Source: Anaerostipes butyraticus (GTDB lineage: Bacteria > Bacillota > Clostridia > Lachnospirales > Lachnospiraceae). From it: DNA of 43,167 nt. A model generated the notes under the pieces. That model was not told the DNA's origin, ran no database searches, and saw nothing but the letters and a program-made list of their open reading frames with translations. Each line of letters opens with the position of its first letter. Position 1 is the first letter of the stretch. Where the stretch lies: positions 1 through 43,167 of the forward strand of contig NZ_BLYI01000042.1 in assembly GCF_016586355.1 (NCBI RefSeq), written 5' to 3'. Shown here one piece after another: positions 15,962 through 27,969 of this stretch. The position numbers were made by a program, and so were the translations under genes.

Positions 15962-18900
15962 TTATTTTTGAAGATCTGATTCTTCAAAATCAATTTCATC
16001 TTCGAAGTCAATTTCATCACCGATTGTAAAGTCTTCTACATCTGTGCTGATCTTGACATCGCGGTAACGTTTCATTCCGGTACCTGCCGGAATCAGTTTA
16101 CCAAGGATTACATTTTCCTTTAATCCTACCAATGGATCTACTTTTCCTTTGATTGCTGCGTCTGTCAGTACCTTTGTTGTCTCCTGGAATGATGCTGCAG
16201 ACAAGAAAGAATCTGTTGCCAGAGATGCCTTGGTAATACCAAGCATAATCTGTTCAGCCTGCGCAGGCTGAAGTCCTTTCTCTTCCATCTCTTTGTTCGT
16301 CTTTTCATATTCCAGAACATCAACCATAGCACCCGGAAGATAACTTGTATCTCCACCGTCTTCAATGCGGACTTTCTTCAGCATCTGGCGAACGATCACC
16401 TCTACGTGCTTATCGTTGATATCTACACCCTGGAGACGGTATACTCTCTGGACTTCACGGATCATATAATCCTGAACTGCACGGATTCCTTTGATGCGGA
16501 GCAGATCATGAGGGTTGATGGAACCTTCTGTCAGCTCGTCTCCGGCTTCCAGGATCTGTCCATCCTGCACTTTCAATCTGGATCCATAAGGAATCAGATA
16601 TGTCTTAACATCTCCAGTCTCGCGGTTGCTGATGATAACTTCACGTTTCTTCTTCGTATCCTTGATCTGGACTTCTCCGCCAAATTCTGCGATGATTGCC
16701 AGTCCTTTCGGCTTACGGGCTTCAAACAGCTCTTCGACACGAGGAAGACCCTGGGTGATATCATCACCGGCAACTCCGCCGGCATGGAACGTACGCATGG
16801 TAAGCTGTGTACCAGGTTCACCGATAGACTGAGCCGCGATGATTCCGACAGCCTCTCCTACCTGTACTGCCTGACCTGTTGCCATGTTGGATCCATAACA
16901 TTTTGCACATGCGCCCATTGGGGATTTACATGTAAGCATAGTACGAATCTTCACTCTTGTATATCCTGCGTCAACGATTGCTTTCGCGCGTTTTGGCGTG
17001 ATCATATGGTTTGCTTTTACGATAATTTCTCCTGTATTCGGATCTTTTACTTCCTCTGCGGCATATCTTCCGCTGATACGTTCTTCCAGACTTTCAATGA
17101 CTTCCTGTCCGTCCATAAACGCTTCCACATACATTCCCGGAATTTCTCCATCTTTTGCGCAGTCCTGTTCACGAACGATCAGATCCTGTGATACGTCAAC
17201 CAGACGACGGGTCAGGTATCCGGAATCGGCTGTACGCAGGGCTGTATCAGACAGACCTTTACGAGCTCCATGAGCAGAAATAAAGTACTCCAGAACGTCA
17301 AGACCTTCACGGAAATTTGACTTGATCGGCAGTTCGATCGTACGTCCTGATGTATCCGCCATCAATCCACGCATACCAGCCAGCTGTTTGATCTGCTGAT
17401 TAGAACCACGGGCTCCGGAATCGGCCATCATAAAGATGTTATTCAAACGATCCAGTCCATTGATCAGCTTATCTGTCAGCTCCTCATCGGCATCAAACCA
17501 TGTTTTTACAACAGCCTTATAACGTTCTTCTTCTGTCATAAGACCTCTCTTATACTGTTCTGAAATAAACTCTGCCTGTTTCTGGGCATCTTCCAGAATC
17601 TGAGGTTTCTCAGGCGGCACTGTCATATCGGAAATAGATACTGTCAGTGCTCCCTTTGTAGAATATTTATATCCGATTGCTTTGATGTCATCCAGGACTT
17701 CCGCAGATTTTGTCGCTCCATGAATATTGATGCAGCGGTCAAGAATCTGTTTTAACTGTTTCTTTCCTACATGGAAGTCAATCTCAAGCGCCAGAGCATT
17801 TTCCGGTTTGCTTCTGTCAACAAATCCAAGATCCTGAAGAATGATTTCATTAAACAGGATACGTCCCAGTGTACATTCTACGATCTGAGAAATCGGATTT
17901 CCATCTTTGTCGACTCCGGTACGTCTTACTTTGATACGGGCATGAAGTGTAATAACCCCATTTTCATAAGCAAGGTAAGCTTCGTTTTCGGATTTGAAGT
18001 ATTTTCCTTCTCCTTTGTCTCCTTCTTTTTCCAGTGTCAGATAGTAAATACCAAGTACCATATCCTGAGAAGGAACGGCTACCGGACCACCATCAGACGG
18101 TTTCAGCAGGTTGTTTGGAGATAACAGAAGGAAACGGCATTCTGCCTGTGCTTCTACTGTCAACGGAAGATGCACGGCCATCTGGTCTCCATCGAAGTCG
18201 GCATTGTACGCTGTACATACCAGAGGATGAAGCTTGATTGCTTTACCTTCTACAAGGATCGGCTCAAATGCCTGGATACCAAGTCTGTGCAGTGTCGGTG
18301 CACGGTTCAGCATAACCGGATGCTCTTTGATAACATCTTCCAGCACATCCCATACTTCCGGCTGCAGTTTTTCTACCATCTTCTTAGCTGACTTTATGTT
18401 ATGAGAAAGTTTTCTTTCTACCAGTTCTTTCATTACGAACGGCTTAAACAGCTCAATCGCCATTTCTTTTGGCAGACCGCACTGATAAATCTTCAGTTCC
18501 GGTCCTACGACGATTACAGAACGTCCGGAATAGTCAACACGTTTTCCAAGAAGGTTCTGACGGAAACGCCCCTGCTTACCTTTCAGCATATCAGAAAGAG
18601 ATTTTAATGCACGATTTCCCGGACCGGTGACCGGACGGCCTCTTCGTCCGTTATCGATCAGGGCGTCTACTGCTTCCTGAAGCATTCTCTTTTCATTGCG
18701 CACGATAATATCCGGTGCTCCAAGTTCAAGAAGCCGTTTCAAACGATTGTTTCGGTTGATGATTCTTCTGTACAGGTCATTTAAGTCTGATGTTGCAAAT
18801 CTTCCTCCGTCCAACTGTACCATCGGACGAATATCCGGCGGGATGACCGGGATTGCATCCAGGATCATCCACTCCGGTTTATTATCAGAGTTGCAGAAAG

Positions 18901-19567
18901 CTTCCACAACTTCAAGTCTCTTGATGATTCTTGCTCTCTTCTGCCCTGTCGCAGTCTTGAATTCGTCTTTCAGCTGTTTTGCTTCTGCTTCCAGATCGAT
19001 TGCCTGAAGCAGTTCTTTGACCGCCTCAGCTCCCATGCCAACACGGAAAGTATCTCCGTATTTTTCATATGCTTCTCTGTATTCTTTCTCTGTCAGAACC
19101 TGTTTATATGCAAGATCTGTGTCTCCCTGATCCAGCACGATATAGCAGGCAAAATACAGGACTTTTTCCAGGGTCCTAGGTGAAATGTCAAGCATTAATC
19201 CCATACGGCTTGGAATTCCTTTGAAATACCAGATATGAGAAACCGGTGCTGCCAATTCGATATGACCCATTCTTTCACGGCGGACATTAGATTTTGTTAC
19301 CTCAACTCCGCATCGGTCACAGACAACGCCTTTATAACGTACTTTTTTATACTTTCCGCAATGACATTCCCAGTCCTTGGTAGGTCCGAAAATCTTTTCG
19401 CAGAAAAGTCCGTCTTTTTCAGGCTTTAATGTTCGATAGTTGATCGTCTCAGGCTTTTTTACTTCTCCTCTTGACCACTCTCGGATCTTTTCCGGAGAAG
19501 CCAACCCGATTTTAATTGCATCAAATGAAATTTTGCTGCTTGAATATTCGTTGCTTGATTCTATCAT
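15962..19567 (-). CDS. rpoC: DNA-directed RNA polymerase subunit beta'
   Basis: A 1201-residue beta' subunit. Seen in order: N-terminal zinc finger cysteines in CHCGKY...CDRC (near 68-88), the [17 protein letters not shown] region (near 335), the absolutely conserved catalytic NADFDGDQM motif (near 455), trigger-loop and bridge-helix segments, the second zinc site [13 protein letters not shown], and an acidic C-terminal tail ([17 protein letters not shown]). AAGGAG precedes the ATG. It lies 39 bp after rpoB with no terminator between, so the two are co-transcribed. Confidence 0.98.
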   Translation of the reverse strand: MIESSNEYSSSKISFDAIKIGLASPEKIREWSRGEVKKPETINYRTLKPEKDGLFCEKIFGPTKDWECHCGKYKKVRYKGVVCDRCGVEVTKSNVRRERMGHIELAAPVSHIWYFKGIPSRMGLMLDISPRTLEKVLYFACYIVLDQGDTDLAYKQVLTEKEYREAYEKYGDTFRVGMGAEAVKELLQAIDLEAEAKQLKDEFKTATGQKRARIIKRLEVVEAFCNSDNKPEWMILDAIPVIPPDIRPMVQLDGGRFATSDLNDLYRRIINRNNRLKRLLELGAPDIIVRNEKRMLQEAVDALIDNGRRGRPVTGPGNRALKSLSDMLKGKQGRFRQNLLGKRVDYSGRSVIVVGPELKIYQCGLPKEMAIELFKPFVMKELVERKLSHNIKSAKKMVEKLQPEVWDVLEDVIKEHPVMLNRAPTLHRLGIQAFEPILVEGKAIKLHPLVCTAYNADFDGDQMAVHLPLTVEAQAECRFLLLSPNNLLKPSDGGPVAVPSQDMVLGIYYLTLEKEGDKGEGKYFKSENEAYLAYENGVITLHARIKVRRTGVDKDGNPISQIVECTLGRILFNEIILQDLGFVDRSKPENALALEIDFHVGKKQLKQILDRCINIHGATKSAEVLDDIKAIGYKYSTKGALTVSISDMTVPPEKPQILEDAQKQAEFISEQYKRGLMTEEERYKAVVKTWFDADEELTDKLINGLDRLNNIFMMADSGARGSNQQIKQLAGMRGLMADTSGRTIELPIKSNFREGLDVLEYFISAHGARKGLSDTALRTADSGYLTRRLVDVSQDLIVREQDCAKDGEIPGMYVEAFMDGQEVIESLEERISGRYAAEEVKDPNTGEIIVKANHMITPKRAKAIVDAGYTRVKIRTMLTCKSPMGACAKCYGSNMATGQAVQVGEAVGIIAAQSIGEPGTQLTMRTFHAGGVAGDDITQGLPRVEELFEARKPKGLAIIAEFGGEVQIKDTKKKREVIISNRETGDVKTYLIPYGSRLKVQDGQILEAGDELTEGSINPHDLLRIKGIRAVQDYMIREVQRVYRLQGVDINDKHVEVIVRQMLKKVRIEDGGDTSYLPGAMVDVLEYEKTNKEMEEKGLQPAQAEQIMLGITKASLATDSFLSAASFQETTKVLTDAAIKGKVDPLVGLKENVILGKLIPAGTGMKRYRDVKISTDVEDFTIGDEIDFEDEIDFEESDLQK

Positions 19568-19606
19568 TAAGGCTGCTCCTTCCTACTATCTATTGCTTAT
19601 CCATTT

Positions 19607-22600
19607 CTATAAGATTGTATTGTCTTCGCCTTCTGAGAGTTCTCCCTGTTTATATCCCAGGGCACCCAGCGCGGACTCACTTTCTTCATAATTATTGAAG
19701 ACGCCGTCGCCCTCAATCATCGGCGCAAGATCCTGATTTACATCTCCGCCGTCTACATTTTCTTTAATTTCAACTTCTGAAGCATTTTCATCCAGTACTT
19801 TAACATCCAGAGCCAGAGACTGGAACTCTTTCAGCAGTACTTTGAAGGATTCCGGTACACCCGGTTCAGGGATATTGTCGCCCTTGATAATAGCTTCATA
19901 AGTCTTCACTCTTCCTACAACATCATCGGATTTTACTGTCAGGATTTCCTGCAGTGTATAAGCTGCGCCATAAGCTTCCAGAGCCCATACCTCCATCTCT
20001 CCAAAACGCTGTCCGCCGAACTGAGCTTTTCCACCCAGCGGCTGCTGTGTTACGAGAGAGTATGGACCTGTAGAACGTGCATGGATCTTATCGTCTACCA
20101 AATGATGCAGTTTCAGATAATGCATGAATCCAATGGTTACAGGGCTGTCAAATTCTTCTCCTGTACGTCCGTCACGCAGCCTTACTTTTCCTGTTGTATC
20201 AATCGGAACGCCTTCCCATTCTTTTCTATGATCTCTGTTGTCATAGAGATACTTCATTACATCATCATTGACTTTATCTTTCCATTTTGCTTCAAATTCT
20301 TCCCATGTTGTATTGGCGTAGTCATTTGCCATCTGCAGAGTATCTGCGATATCATTCTCGTCCGCTCCGTTGAATACCGGTGTCGCAACGTTGAATCCCA
20401 GAACTTTTGCAGCCAGGGAAAGATGGATTTCCAGTACCTGTCCGATGTTCATTCGAGATGGCACACCCAGCGGATTCAGTACGATATCCAGCGGACGTCC
20501 ATTCGGCAGATACGGCATATCTTCAACCGGAAGAATACGGGAAATTACACCCTTGTTACCATGTCGTCCGGCCATCTTATCACCTACAGAGATTTTTCTC
20601 TTCTGAGCAATATAGACACGAACACTCTTGTTAACTCCCGGCGGAAGTTCATCTCCATTGTCCCTTGTAAACACTTTGGTATCCATTACAACACCATAAG
20701 CGCCGTGAGGAACCCTCAGAGAAGTATCCCTTACTTCCCTTGCTTTTTCACCAAAGATAGCACGCAGCAGTCTTTCTTCTGCTGTCAGTTCTGTCTCTCC
20801 TTTCGGAGTTACTTTACCGACCAGAATATCACCGGCACGCACTTCTGCACCAATACGGATGATTCCATTTTCATCCAGATCTTTCAGCGCGTCTTCGCTT
20901 AATCCTGCCAGATCTCTTGTAATTTCTTCCTGTCCTAATTTTGTATCCCGGGCTTCTGCCTCATATTCTTCAATATGAACAGATGTATATACGTCTTCCT
21001 GAACGAGACGCTCACTTAACAGTACCGCGTCCTCGTAGTTATAACCTTCCCATGTCATGAATCCAATCAGAGGATTTTTACCAAGAGCCATTTCTCCGTT
21101 GCAGGTAGAAGCTCCGTCTGCAAGGATATCTCCTTTTTCCACACGGTCTCCCACAAATACGATCGGTCTCTGGTTCATACAGTTGCCCTGGTTGCTTCGG
21201 GCAAATTTGATGACATTATATTCGTCTCTTCCGCCGTCATCATTCTTTACGACAATCTTTGTGCTGGTAGATCTTTCTACCACACCGCTGTTTTTCGCCG
21301 TAATGCAGACACCGGAATCATAAGCAGCCTTTGCTTCCATACCTGTTCCGACAACCGGCGCTTCTGTAGAAAGAAGCGGCACTGCCTGACGCTGCATGTT
21401 AGATCCCATCAGGGCACGGTTCGCATCGTCATTCTCCAGGAACGGAATCATAGATGTAGCAACAGAGAATACCATCTTTGGAGAAACGTCCATCAGATCG
21501 AGTCTCGCCTTGTCGAACTCGGATGTTTCTTCTCTGAATCGTCCGGATACATGAGCATGAACGAAATGTCCTTCTTCATCCAGCGGTTCGTTCGCCTGAG
21601 CTACAACGTAATTGTCTTCTTCATCTGCTGTCAGATATACAACTTTATTGGTTACGACCGGATCTTCCGGATCAGTTTTATCCAGAACACGGTATGGCGC
21701 CTCGATAAATCCATATTCGTTAATACGGGCATAAGTTGCCAGTGAGTTGATCAGACCGATGTTCGGACCTTCCGGCGTCTCGATCGGACACATTCTTCCA
21801 TAATGAGAATAATGAACGTCTCGTACTTCGAATCCGGCACGGTCACGGGACAGACCTCCCGGTCCCAGTGCAGACAGACGTCTCTTATGTGTCAGTTCAG
21901 ACAGCGGGTTGTTATGATCCATGAACTGTGACAGCTGGGAACTTCCGAAGAATTCCTTTACAGACGCTGTAACAGGCTTGATATTGATCAGGGACTGCGG
22001 TGTGATGGACTCAATGTCCTGTGTTGTCATTCTCTCACGTACCACTCTCTCCAGTCTGGAAAGGCCGATACGGTACTGATTCTGAAGCAGTTCTCCTACC
22101 GCACGGATTCTACGGTTTCCAAGGTGGTCAATATCATCATCGTTTCCAACTCCGTATTCCAGATGAATGTTATAGTTGATGGAAGCCAGGATATCTTCTT
22201 TTGTAATATGTTTTGGAATTAACTCATGTACATTCTTTTTCAGTACCTGTTTTAATTCTTCTCCTTCATATCCTTCTTCCAGAATCTTTTCAAGCACCGG
22301 ATAGAATACATTTTCATGTACTCCAATTTCTTCCGGATTAAAATCTACATATTCCGCAAGATTTACGGTCATATTAGATAATACTTTTGTATTTCCAGTC
22401 TCTGTCTGGATTACAACGCTCTGAACAGCTGCATTCTGAATCTTATCTGCCAGTTCCTTATCTACAACTGTTCCTGCCTCTGCCAGGATCTCTCCAGTTG
22501 ATGTATCAATAACATCTTCTGCCAGAGCAAATCCTGCGATACGGTTTTTAAGCGCTAATTTTTTATTAAATTTATAACGGCCGACCTTCGCGAGATCATA

Positions 22601-23404
22601 TCTGCGCGGATCGAAGAACATGCTGTTTACAAGGCTCTGTGCGCTGTCAACAGACAATGGTTCTCCCGGACGGATCTTCTTATACAGTTCCAGAAGACCG
22701 TCTTCATAATTGTCAGAAGGATCCTTTTCAATACTTGCGAGGATCTTTGGCTCTTCTCCAAATAATTCTTTAATTTCTGCATTGGTTCCGATGCCCAGAG
22801 CACGGATCAGCACAGTGATCGGAACTTTTCTTGTACGGTCCACACGTACGTTAAATACGTCATTGGAATCCGTCTCGTACTCCAGCCATGCTCCTCTGTT
22901 CGGAATCACAGTTGCTGAGTACAGTTTCTTTCCAATCTTATCATGAGCAATTCCATAATAGATTCCAGGGGAACGCACTAACTGGCTGACGATAACACGC
23001 TCTGCCCCGTTGATAATAAATGTTCCAGTTTCAGTCATCAAAGGAAGGTCGCCCATAAAAATATCATGCTGTTTGATTTCTTCTGTTTCCTTATTGTAAA
23101 GCCTTACCTTCACCTTCAAAGGTGCCGCATATGTCGCATCCCTCTCCTTGCACTCTTCGATTGAGTACTTGATATCATCCCTGCACAGCTGGTAGTCAAC
23201 AAATTCCAAGCTCAACTGATCGCTGTAGTCTTCAATCGGAGAAATGTCTTCAAAGACTTCCGCTAATCCTTCCTCTAGAAACCAATTATAAGAATCTTTC
23301 TGGATTTCGATCAGATTCGGCACTTCAAGGACATCATCCTGCCTGGCATAGCTGATACGCATTCCGGTACCTGATTTTATTGGCTGTATTCTGTTCTTTT
23401 CCAT
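19607..23404 (-). CDS. rpoB: DNA-directed RNA polymerase subunit beta
   Basis: A 1265-residue beta subunit. The rifampicin-binding region [20 protein letters not shown] and [13 protein letters not shown] carries the usual sensitive residues at the three main resistance positions (Asp, His, Ser). Other hallmarks: [33 protein letters not shown], and the C-terminal [20 protein letters not shown]. The C-terminus extends into an acidic tail ending [18 protein letters not shown] lies 11 bases before the ATG. It starts its own transcript, far from rplL. Confidence 0.98.
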   Translation of the reverse strand: MEKNRIQPIKSGTGMRISYARQDDVLEVPNLIEIQKDSYNWFLEEGLAEVFEDISPIEDYSDQLSLEFVDYQLCRDDIKYSIEECKERDATYAAPLKVKVRLYNKETEEIKQHDIFMGDLPLMTETGTFIINGAERVIVSQLVRSPGIYYGIAHDKIGKKLYSATVIPNRGAWLEYETDSNDVFNVRVDRTRKVPITVLIRALGIGTNAEIKELFGEEPKILASIEKDPSDNYEDGLLELYKKIRPGEPLSVDSAQSLVNSMFFDPRRYDLAKVGRYKFNKKLALKNRIAGFALAEDVIDTSTGEILAEAGTVVDKELADKIQNAAVQSVVIQTETGNTKVLSNMTVNLAEYVDFNPEEIGVHENVFYPVLEKILEEGYEGEELKQVLKKNVHELIPKHITKEDILASINYNIHLEYGVGNDDDIDHLGNRRIRAVGELLQNQYRIGLSRLERVVRERMTTQDIESITPQSLINIKPVTASVKEFFGSSQLSQFMDHNNPLSELTHKRRLSALGPGGLSRDRAGFEVRDVHYSHYGRMCPIETPEGPNIGLINSLATYARINEYGFIEAPYRVLDKTDPEDPVVTNKVVYLTADEEDNYVVAQANEPLDEEGHFVHAHVSGRFREETSEFDKARLDLMDVSPKMVFSVATSMIPFLENDDANRALMGSNMQRQAVPLLSTEAPVVGTGMEAKAAYDSGVCITAKNSGVVERSTSTKIVVKNDDGGRDEYNVIKFARSNQGNCMNQRPIVFVGDRVEKGDILADGASTCNGEMALGKNPLIGFMTWEGYNYEDAVLLSERLVQEDVYTSVHIEEYEAEARDTKLGQEEITRDLAGLSEDALKDLDENGIIRIGAEVRAGDILVGKVTPKGETELTAEERLLRAIFGEKAREVRDTSLRVPHGAYGVVMDTKVFTRDNGDELPPGVNKSVRVYIAQKRKISVGDKMAGRHGNKGVISRILPVEDMPYLPNGRPLDIVLNPLGVPSRMNIGQVLEIHLSLAAKVLGFNVATPVFNGADENDIADTLQMANDYANTTWEEFEAKWKDKVNDDVMKYLYDNRDHRKEWEGVPIDTTGKVRLRDGRTGEEFDSPVTIGFMHYLKLHHLVDDKIHARSTGPYSLVTQQPLGGKAQFGGQRFGEMEVWALEAYGAAYTLQEILTVKSDDVVGRVKTYEAIIKGDNIPEPGVPESFKVLLKEFQSLALDVKVLDENASEVEIKENVDGGDVNQDLAPMIEGDGVFNNYEESESALGALGYKQGELSEGEDNTIL

Positions 23405-23549
23405 GGACGTTTTTTCACCTCTTGATCTAAACCTGGTTTATATACTACACATTGCAGAAAATCCCCTTGTTTTCGATGGATTTTCTGACATTCAAAGCTT
23501 ATTTTTTCTTAGACTATGGGCACACAAACCCACATTAAAGCATTTTCCT

Positions 23550-23578
23550 ATATTATCATACAGGTTTATGAATGTCAA
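23550..23578 (-). promoter_or_regulatory. promoter of rpoB-rpoC
   Basis: On the minus strand TTGACA (23573-23578) and TAATAT (23550-23555) with a 17-bp spacer, starting only nine bases after the esterase stop. The roughly 140-nt leader contains a GAAAATCC/GGATTTTC hairpin without a T run. Confidence 0.8.
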
Positions 23579-23586
23579 CAAGTTTT

Positions 23587-24609
23587 TTACATTTCCTTCA
23601 CACGCCGGGCAATTTCTTCAATACAGTCGGCTGTCTGCGGCAATCTGCCCAGCCGGTCAAAAAATCCATGATCCAATCCTTCGTACAGTATGACTTCCAC
23701 ATCTTTCCCCTCCTGTATCATTTTCTCCACAAATACCTCATTGGATAGTCTGTAATAGTCAAATTCTGCTTCGATCATGACTGTTTTCGGCATATTTGTA
23801 ACGTCCTTTGCATACACAGGAGAAATATTCCCATCCCCTGGATCAAAACCTTCCGGAACATACAATTTTTCCATATACTTAGACAGCTTTTTAAAACGAT
23901 ATAATCGATTCATAATATAGTCTTTCTGACTCTCATCCATCTCATATTTAGAATAATCCCAATGATACGCCGTCTGTTCCGCTGGAAGAACATCCAGCGC
24001 TCCGTATATGACTGCTGCCAGTTTAATACGTTTCTTTGTATCCAAAAGGCAGCAATTCACTGCCAATGTTCCACCGGCACTTTCACCCGAAACCGCTATT
24101 CTTTTCCGATCCATACCAAGTTCATCCGCATGATCCGTCATCCAGTCCAGTGTACCAAGTACATCTTCGATGGCTCCCGGGTATGGCGTCTCCGGTGACA
24201 GACGATATTCCGGCGATACAACAACTGCATCGGACTGTTCCGCAAGATAACGGCACTGATTTCCCTTGGCTTCTACAGCTCCTCCAAAAAATCCACCGCC
24301 ATGAATAAATAAAATTCCCGGTCTTTGAATATCTTCTCCTTCCTTTTTGTATACAGTTACCTGAATCATGTGTTTTCCAACCCGAATCAGCTTTTTGAAT
24401 TCTTCCATCGGTGTCGATGTAATATCTTCTCCTCCTTTGGTCATATCAGTACGAAGGGTCTCCAGATCCAGGTCTTCAATTGGTGCCGGATCTTCCTTAT
24501 AAAACCATTTCACCATAGGCTCCCCTTTTGCCATCTCTCTCTGCAGGACTTTTTTATCAAATGCGTGCGGTCTGTCCTCTTCCAATTTTTTCTTAATCGT
24601 AATATTCAT
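23587..24609 (-). CDS. alpha/beta hydrolase, HSL/acetyl-esterase type
   Basis: A 340-residue alpha/beta hydrolase of the hormone-sensitive-lipase (alpha/beta hydrolase fold-3) family. Visible are the oxyanion-hole motif HGGGFFGG near 104-111, the nucleophile elbow GESAGG near 177-182, the acidic residue in EAEFDYYR near 283-290 and the catalytic histidine in GLDHGFFDR near 311-319. No signal peptide is seen, so a cytosolic carboxyl- or acetyl-esterase is likely. AAGAAGGG lies seven bases before the ATG. It follows the SorC gene, separated by a terminator. No terminator is seen before the rpoB promoter, so read-through into rpoB is possible. Role in the neighbouring sugar pathway (for example deacetylation of an imported sugar) is only a guess. 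Confidence 0.85.
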   Translation of the reverse strand: MNITIKKKLEEDRPHAFDKKVLQREMAKGEPMVKWFYKEDPAPIEDLDLETLRTDMTKGGEDITSTPMEEFKKLIRVGKHMIQVTVYKKEGEDIQRPGILFIHGGGFFGGAVEAKGNQCRYLAEQSDAVVVSPEYRLSPETPYPGAIEDVLGTLDWMTDHADELGMDRKRIAVSGESAGGTLAVNCCLLDTKKRIKLAAVIYGALDVLPAEQTAYHWDYSKYEMDESQKDYIMNRLYRFKKLSKYMEKLYVPEGFDPGDGNISPVYAKDVTNMPKTVMIEAEFDYYRLSNEVFVEKMIQEGKDVEVILYEGLDHGFFDRLGRLPQTADCIEEIARRVKEM

Positions 24610-24650
24610 AATTTCACCCTTCTTTCTGCAGAATCTGCGTTTTTAAGCAT

Positions 24651-24687
24651 AAAAAATCCCAAAGAATTAAATTCTCTGGGATTTTTT
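24651..24687. terminator. terminator between the SorC-family gene and the esterase gene
   Basis: AAAAAATCCCA pairs with TGGGATTTTTT, with a further AGAAT/ATTCT pairing inside the loop. T runs on both sides make it potentially bidirectional. It begins two bases after the SorC stop. Confidence 0.85.
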
Positions 24688-24688
24688 C

Positions 24689-25663
24689 TTATTTCTCATT
24701 TTCTTCTATTAGATATCTTGCTACCTTCTCATCTGTAATCAACACATTAACATAGCCTCCCCGCAGTGCCGATAGAATCGCGTCTTTCTTGTCCATTCCA
24801 TAAGTGACCCCAACCCGAACTGGTATCTTCTTGAAATCTTCCAAATCCAGACTAAGCAAATGCTGTTCAAACTGATCGCGTATTACATTTCCATCTTTAT
24901 CGACTACATGCGATAAGATTTCTCCAGTACCACCTTTTTTCTGCAGCCGTTGAAACTCTTCTATAGGAATCAATTCTGCATTGATCAAAGCTGAATTGTG
25001 ATCCAAGGTACCAATACCCACAACTGCGATATCCGCATTTTTTGCAAGATCAAATACCTCTTTAATACTTTTTTCATTCATAAATACTTCTTTCGATTCC
25101 GGCGAAGTTACATACTGCGGTGCCAGCATCTGATAACTATTTCCATTTAATATCCGCGCGACTTCCTCAATCAAATAATTAGAGTAAGCCATACGGTAGC
25201 TTTTCGGTGCAGATATTGAAATATTTGTTGCCGCCAGTAATGGCACTACATTTACATCATCGGTTTTTAAAAATTTCAGGCGGATATCTTTTCCAAGATA
25301 TTCTACCATATTCTGTAAAGTTACCCCTCTGGTCAGAGCAAGGGTAACATGATTTTTCAGCGTTCTCAATAGATAATCTGAGGCATAAAAAGCAACTTCT
25401 TCTTTTAATTCTTTTTCATTCTGTGCACTTGCAATCACAACTTCTTTTAATTGGAATTTTTCTTCTAACATCCCCTCCAGATTAATCGCAGAACCTTCCG
25501 GATAATTGATCTTAATCTGCACATATCCTTCCCGTCTTGCCTGTGCAAGCGTTCGTGAAATAGTTGTCCTCGATACATTCAGCTTCTTTCCTATTTCCTG
25601 TTGTGACAGTCCCTGCTTGTAGTGCATTTCTACCACTTTAATAATAAATCGCTCTTCCCTCAA
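24689..25663 (-). CDS. SorC/DeoR-type sugar-binding transcriptional regulator
   Basis: A 324-residue SorC-family regulator. The helix-turn-helix is near residues 19-45 (LSQQEIGKKLNVSRTTISRT), and the C-terminal sugar-binding effector domain (about 60-320) shows TLALTRGVTLQNMVEYL, NADIAVVGIGTLDHNS and the closing VRVGVTYGMDKKDAILSALR. These proteins bind phosphosugars and control PTS or pentitol operons. The start codon is TTG (25661-25663), with AAAGGCGG upstream; the first in-frame ATG is 12 codons further in and would clip the DNA-binding domain. It is the last gene of the second PTS operon and its probable regulator. Confidence 0.85.
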   Translation of the reverse strand: MREERFIIKVVEMHYKQGLSQQEIGKKLNVSRTTISRTLAQARREGYVQIKINYPEGSAINLEGMLEEKFQLKEVVIASAQNEKELKEEVAFYASDYLLRTLKNHVTLALTRGVTLQNMVEYLGKDIRLKFLKTDDVNVVPLLAATNISISAPKSYRMAYSNYLIEEVARILNGNSYQMLAPQYVTSPESKEVFMNEKSIKEVFDLAKNADIAVVGIGTLDHNSALINAELIPIEEFQRLQKKGGTGEILSHVVDKDGNVIRDQFEQHLLSLDLEDFKKIPVRVGVTYGMDKKDAILSALRGGYVNVLITDEKVARYLIEENEK

Positions 25664-25760
25664 TCGTTTTATCCGCCTTTCTTCTAAAAATTCTTTTTCT
25701 ATAATATAGTATAAAAATTCTGGAAGAGTCCGTCAATCACAAGTGCCAGAATTCCTAATT

Positions 25761-27407
25761 TTAACCGGCAATCACTCCCAGGCATCCCAAAACCAGAGAG
25801 AGAATCGTAAGTCCGAGAGTTGCTACAAAATAATTGCGTTTTACCTTTGCCAGATATCCCCATACAAGGAGAACAACTGCCAGAGGAAGCAGTCCAGGAG
25901 CTATAGAATCCAGGATGGACTGCAGTGTTGTTGTGTAAGCACTGGTTGCAAATTTAAGTGGAGTTGAAACTGTAACATATGTAGAAGCCAGCCCTCCCAT
26001 CATAAACAATCCAAGTATACTTGCACCTGCGATAATCATATTAACCAATCCGGATTTCAGCATATTTTCTGCAAAAGAATAACCAAAAGTATAACATTTT
26101 GTTGTCAGGAACCCTCCGATTCCAAAGCAGATAATTGTCAACAGTACAATCGGCCCAATTCCTCCAAGCGGATTTCCGTTCTGTGCCAAAGGCAGGAACA
26201 ATCCAATCAGCAAATACATCAAGGTAGACCATGAAATCGTATCTCCAATTCCTGCCAGAGGTCCCATAAGACCTGTTTTCAGGTTCATGATCATTTCTCC
26301 AGGAATCGCTTCATAATTTCTGGATTTCTTTTCTTCCATCGCCAGAGTCAATCCAAGGCAGGGACCTCCGCCCCAGTGAGCCTCTGTATTAAAGAATGTC
26401 ATATTTCTTTTCAAAGCTTCGATATATTTTGGTTTATCTTCCTGATTCGGATAAAACTTTTTAAGAGCCGGAACCAAAGCTGCGCAGAAAGCCGGCGCCT
26501 GCATTCTTTCAAAACTATGACATATCTCTCCTGTCACCCAGTAAATCAGATAAGCCTTTAGAACATCTTTTTTAGTCAGAATCTTCTCTCCTGATTCCGC
26601 TTTCTCATCTTCGTCTTCATCCTCATCCTCGTCTTCATCCTCATCATAATCGGCATTTCCTGCATATTCATTTTTTGTAAATGTAATATAAAGGAATGTG
26701 ATAAATGCTCCAATCATCAGCAACGGAATTGTTCCAATCTTCGTATACTGAATCAGAAAAAATCCAGCAAAGAAGAATGGTACATATTTCGGTTTTGAAA
26801 TCAGATTTGCAATAATTGCAAATCCTACTGCCGGCAGACAAGCCCCCATTGCCGCAAGTCCATTAGTTACAAATCCCGGAATATCATCCAGTACTCCCTG
26901 CAGTGCACTGCTTCCAAAATATAGCGCAATCGAAATTAATGCGCCAAAGCAAAGCAGACGGAGAAGTCCCACTGTAACAATAGACCAGCGTATCATTCCG
27001 GCTGCATTTCCTTTTTCTACACACGCATCACCTTTTTGCGCAAAGAATCCTGCTGCCAGATACAAAATATTAGTAATCTGAACCCCGAGCAGACCAACCG
27101 GAACTGCAAGAGCTACTGCGGCGTTAGTATCGAGTCCAGAAGCCATTGCTACAGGGATTGCCACATAAGCTGCAAGACATGGATCTGTCGGCTGATTACC
27201 TCCTGCCGCAATTACCCCCAAATAAATCAACTGTAAAGACGCTCCTATAATCATTGCCTGACTCATATCCCCAAGAACCGCTCCAATTACAACTGCATTA
27301 AAAATAACAGTATTAAACATAAAAGCTCCTGGCGTATATGGGATACAGCATTTTGCAATTCCACCCAACAGTCCAAGTAAAATTGCCTGTGTCAATGTAA
27401 TTGTCAT
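25761..27407 (-). CDS. PTS mannose-family EIIC-EIID fusion permease with acidic linker
   Basis: A 548-residue fused permease. Residues 1 to about 245 are EIIC (GASLQLIYLGVIAAGGNQPTD signature, many membrane segments). A strongly acidic stretch of alternating Glu and Asp follows near 255-268. The EIID domain then begins around 275 (KKDVLKAYLIYWVTGEICHS, FERMQAPAF, then GLMGPLAGIGDTISW). AAGGAGG lies seven bases before the ATG. This is the second independent EIIC-EIID fusion in the window; the first has a basic/mixed linker, so the linkers are not conserved in sequence. Sugar specificity is unknown. Confidence 0.88.
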   Translation of the reverse strand: MTITLTQAILLGLLGGIAKCCIPYTPGAFMFNTVIFNAVVIGAVLGDMSQAMIIGASLQLIYLGVIAAGGNQPTDPCLAAYVAIPVAMASGLDTNAAVALAVPVGLLGVQITNILYLAAGFFAQKGDACVEKGNAAGMIRWSIVTVGLLRLLCFGALISIALYFGSSALQGVLDDIPGFVTNGLAAMGACLPAVGFAIIANLISKPKYVPFFFAGFFLIQYTKIGTIPLLMIGAFITFLYITFTKNEYAGNADYDEDEDEDEDEDEDEKAESGEKILTKKDVLKAYLIYWVTGEICHSFERMQAPAFCAALVPALKKFYPNQEDKPKYIEALKRNMTFFNTEAHWGGGPCLGLTLAMEEKKSRNYEAIPGEMIMNLKTGLMGPLAGIGDTISWSTLMYLLIGLFLPLAQNGNPLGGIGPIVLLTIICFGIGGFLTTKCYTFGYSFAENMLKSGLVNMIIAGASILGLFMMGGLASTYVTVSTPLKFATSAYTTTLQSILDSIAPGLLPLAVVLLVWGYLAKVKRNYFVATLGLTILSLVLGCLGVIAG

Positions 27408-27439
27408 ATTTTTATCCTCCTTAGTTTTTTATTATCTGC

Positions 27440-27940
27440 TCATGCATCGAGATTTGGAAATACCTTCGTCATAATATCCAAAGACTCCTTGCGATCAGTC
27501 GGCTGGGTCTGAAAATATATCTTCACTCCATCTTTCTGAAGATCAAATAAAGCCTGAGCTTCCTCTTCTGTAAAGCCTGTAGATTTATAAATTAGTTTTC
27601 TATCTCCCACAACAGACATGTTTCCAATTGTTATTTCATTAAATTTCAAGCCTTTTTCTTCCAGTTCTTTAATTTGCTTTACGTCTTTAAACAGAACGAA
27701 AACATTCATGTTGCCAAACTGATTTTTATTCCATACTTCCACTGCTTTATCTACAGAAAAAATGCTAACTTTCATCTCAGGCGGAGCAGCAAATTTCAAA
27801 ATATTTTTCTGCATCTTATCTTTCGCCACATTGTTATCGATTACAACTATCTTCTGTGCCTTAAATACTTTGACCCACTGTGTCACAACCTGTCCATGAA
27901 TCAGCCGGTCGTCAACTCTGACTGCTAACTGTTTTGCCAT
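27440..27940 (-). CDS. PTS mannose-family EIIB component
   Basis: A 166-residue EIIB with the active-site histidine in RVDDRLIHGQVVTQW near residue 15 and typical FAAPPEMKVSIFSV and ITIGNMSVVGDRK segments. ATG 27938-27940 was chosen because AAGGAG lies nine bases upstream and the protein then begins MAKQLAVRVDD; an upstream TTG would include the ribosome binding site in the coding region. It lies 29 bp after the EIIA gene and 32 bp before the permease gene. Confidence 0.9.
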   Translation of the reverse strand: MAKQLAVRVDDRLIHGQVVTQWVKVFKAQKIVVIDNNVAKDKMQKNILKFAAPPEMKVSIFSVDKAVEVWNKNQFGNMNVFVLFKDVKQIKELEEKGLKFNEITIGNMSVVGDRKLIYKSTGFTEEEAQALFDLQKDGVKIYFQTQPTDRKESLDIMTKVFPNLDA

Positions 27941-27969
27941 ATACACTATCTCCTTCCGCAAACGTCTTC

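Noticed and set aside
16406-17191. A 261-codon plus-strand frame opposite rpoC.
   Set aside because: It is the antisense shadow of a highly conserved gene and its product resembles nothing; similar shadows oppose rpoB, fusA and tuf.
14368-23404. Possible rifampicin or streptomycin resistance substitutions in rpoB and rpsL.
   Set aside because: The main resistance positions carry the wild-type residues in both proteins.
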